Source of the DNA: an uncultured Clostridium sp.
GTDB taxonomy: Bacteria > Bacillota > Clostridia > Clostridiales > Clostridiaceae
Direction: 5' to 3'
Assembly: GCA_946575275.1 (NCBI GenBank)
Contig: CAMNZV010000118.1
Location: 1 to 5,832, forward strand
Length of the DNA stretch: 5,832 nt
The notes under the pieces were generated by a model that saw only the letters and a program-made list of their open reading frames with translations, was not told the DNA's origin and made no database searches. A program made the translations under genes and the position numbers. This document shows, piece by piece, positions 4,941 through 5,832 of the stretch. Numbering within the stretch: position 1 is the stretch's first letter; each line of letters opens with the position of its first letter.

Positions 4941-5636
4941 TAAATCTTTATATCTTTCACATTCTTCCTTGTCCATAGCTTTAGTCCCTTCAAGGGGATA
5001 TGCAATTTTTAATGTTTCATATTTATTTACCCCAAGTAAATGATAAGGCAATAACTCTATCTTTTCTACATTTGGTATAGTTTTTATAAAATCATTTAGT
5101 CCCTTTATATGTTCTTCCCCATCTGTAAGACAAGGAACCACCACATGTCTAATCCAAATCTTTGTATTATTTCTTTTCATAGCCTCTAAAAATTCAAGGG
5201 ATTTATCTACCTCCATTAAGGTAACATTTTTGTATCCGTCCCTAGTATAATGCTTTATATCAAATAATACCAAATCCGTATATTTTAAAATTTCATCATA
5301 TTCTGAAAAACCATAGCCTGCTGTATCAATACAGGTATGAATACCATTTTCCTTACACAATTTCAATGCCTCAAGGAGAAACTCAGGTTGCAAAAGAGGC
5401 TCTCCTCCAGAGAAGGTTATTCCTCCACCACTTTTTTCAAAATAGGGCTTAAAACGTAAAACTTTTTTTAATAATTCATCAGTTGTATACTCTTGTCCTT
5501 GTTTTTCCCCCCAAGTATCAGGATTATGGCAAAATTTACATCTTAATTTACACCCTTGCATAAATACCACAACCCTAACTCCAGGTCCGTCAACAAGTCC
5601 CATAGTTTCAAAGGAATGAATGTAACCTTTTGTCAT
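4932..5636 (-). CDS. pflA: Pyruvate formate-lyase-activating enzyme (radical SAM)
   Basis: A 234-residue radical-SAM enzyme that abstracts a hydrogen from the active-site glycine of PflB to create the glycyl radical needed to split pyruvate into formate and acetyl-CoA under anoxia. The [4Fe-4S] ligands C29, C33 and C36 sit in GCKLRCKFCHNPDTW (28-42), the CxxxCxxC motif with its usual HNPDTW extension. FSGGEPLLQP (75-84) is the SAM-binding GGE region. VVVPCLTDGEEH and LLPYHLLGVNKYE further on are typical of PflA rather than of other glycyl-radical activases, which often carry extra ferredoxin clusters. The length is close to E. coli PflA (246). The start follows AAGGCGGTG, a one-mismatch Shine-Dalgarno, by about 5 nt. 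It lies 84 bp after pflB on the same strand, the classical order, with a hairpin between them. Confidence 0.96.
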   Translation of the reverse strand: MTKGYIHSFETMGLVDGPGVRVVVFMQGCKLRCKFCHNPDTWGEKQGQEYTTDELLKKVLRFKPYFEKSGGGITFSGGEPLLQPEFLLEALKLCKENGIHTCIDTAGYGFSEYDEILKYTDLVLFDIKHYTRDGYKNVTLMEVDKSLEFLEAMKRNNTKIWIRHVVVPCLTDGEEHIKGLNDFIKTIPNVEKIELLPYHLLGVNKYETLKIAYPLEGTKAMDKEECERYKDLLT

Positions 5637-5664
5637 AAAAACACCGCCTTTTCTATATAATTAA

Positions 5665-5693
5665 TGGATAGATACAGTTAATGCATCTATCCA
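5665..5693 (-). other. Intercistronic hairpin between pflB and pflA
   Basis: TGGATAGATGCA (5693-5682) pairs with TGTATCTATCCA (5676-5665) across a 5-nt loop, 12 bp including one G-U pair. On the plus strand that pair would be A-C, so the structure favours minus-strand RNA. The sequence after it is AT-rich but lacks a U-tract, so full termination is unlikely. It may protect the 3' end of pflB mRNA or partly attenuate pflA, which is needed in much smaller amounts. Confidence 0.6.
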
Positions 5694-5720
5694 CTATATT
5701 TTTAACTATGATTATTTTAA

Positions 5721-5832
5721 TTATACACCTTCATGGAATGTTCTGCTAATAACTTCAAGTTGTTGTTCTTTACTTAATCTGCTAAAGTTAACTGCATATC
5801 CAGATACCCTTATTGTTAAAGTTGGGTATTTT
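5721..5832 (-). CDS. pflB: Pyruvate formate-lyase (formate C-acetyltransferase), C-terminal end only
   Basis: The last 36 codons before the TAA at 5723-5721 read [20 protein letters not shown] and then end in [22 protein letters not shown] is the glycyl-radical motif; its glycine codon is at 5801-5799. ISRTFHE near the C-terminus is typical of PflB rather than of glycerol, choline or other glycyl-radical dehydratases. The catalytic Cys-Cys pair and the rest of the enzyme lie beyond the window. The product catalyses CoA-dependent cleavage of pyruvate to acetyl-CoA and formate and is activated by the neighbouring PflA. Confidence 0.95.
   Translation of the reverse strand, partial: KYPTLTIRVSGYAVNFSRLSKEQQLEVISRTFHEGV

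Overview
The window is very AT-rich, with A-rich codon use, strong purine Shine-Dalgarno sequences and sigma-A promoters of the TATAAT type. Together with a pflB-pflA pair, a PnuC/NadR pair and a heptad-repeat coiled-coil protein, this points to a low-GC anaerobic Firmicute, most likely Clostridium sensu stricto. Every gene I can support lies on the minus strand, so transcription runs from right (5832) to left (1).

Right end (5832 to 3655). The last 36 codons of pyruvate formate-lyase (pflB), including its glycyl-radical motif, are followed by a stable intercistronic hairpin and then by pflA, the radical-SAM enzyme that installs that radical. A 38-bp gap leads to a membrane M48 (Ste24-like) metallopeptidase. 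Its Shine-Dalgarno favours a GTG start two codons inside the longest frame.

Middle (3654 to 2482). A 121-residue coiled-coil protein is encoded largely by 21-bp tandem repeats and ends at an intrinsic terminator. Next comes a gene wreck: the N-terminal helix-turn-helix of a BglG/LicR-type PTS regulator is fused in frame to the last ~50 codons of a GH1 6-phospho-beta-glucosidase. That tail is itself cut by an in-frame stop. It looks like the scar of a deletion that removed most of a beta-glucoside PTS operon. The pnuC promoter and a leader that can fold into a branched RNA follow.

Left part (2481 to 779). pnuC and nadR overlap by 4 bp. They form a compact nicotinamide riboside salvage operon: import, phosphorylation to NMN, adenylylation to NAD.

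Left end (792 to 1). A strong promoter inside the 3' end of nadR drives a PD-(D/E)XK nuclease of the Rpn family, which runs off the window. It carries an in-frame internal ATG behind a near-consensus Shine-Dalgarno, just before a tail of four-residue repeats. This is the layout of the gene-within-gene RpnL/RpnS toxin-antitoxin phage-defence systems. The full-length start sits in a perfect 11-bp inverted repeat that would fold at the very 5' end of the mRNA. This locus and the chimeric PTS/GH1 remnant are the two most interesting items.
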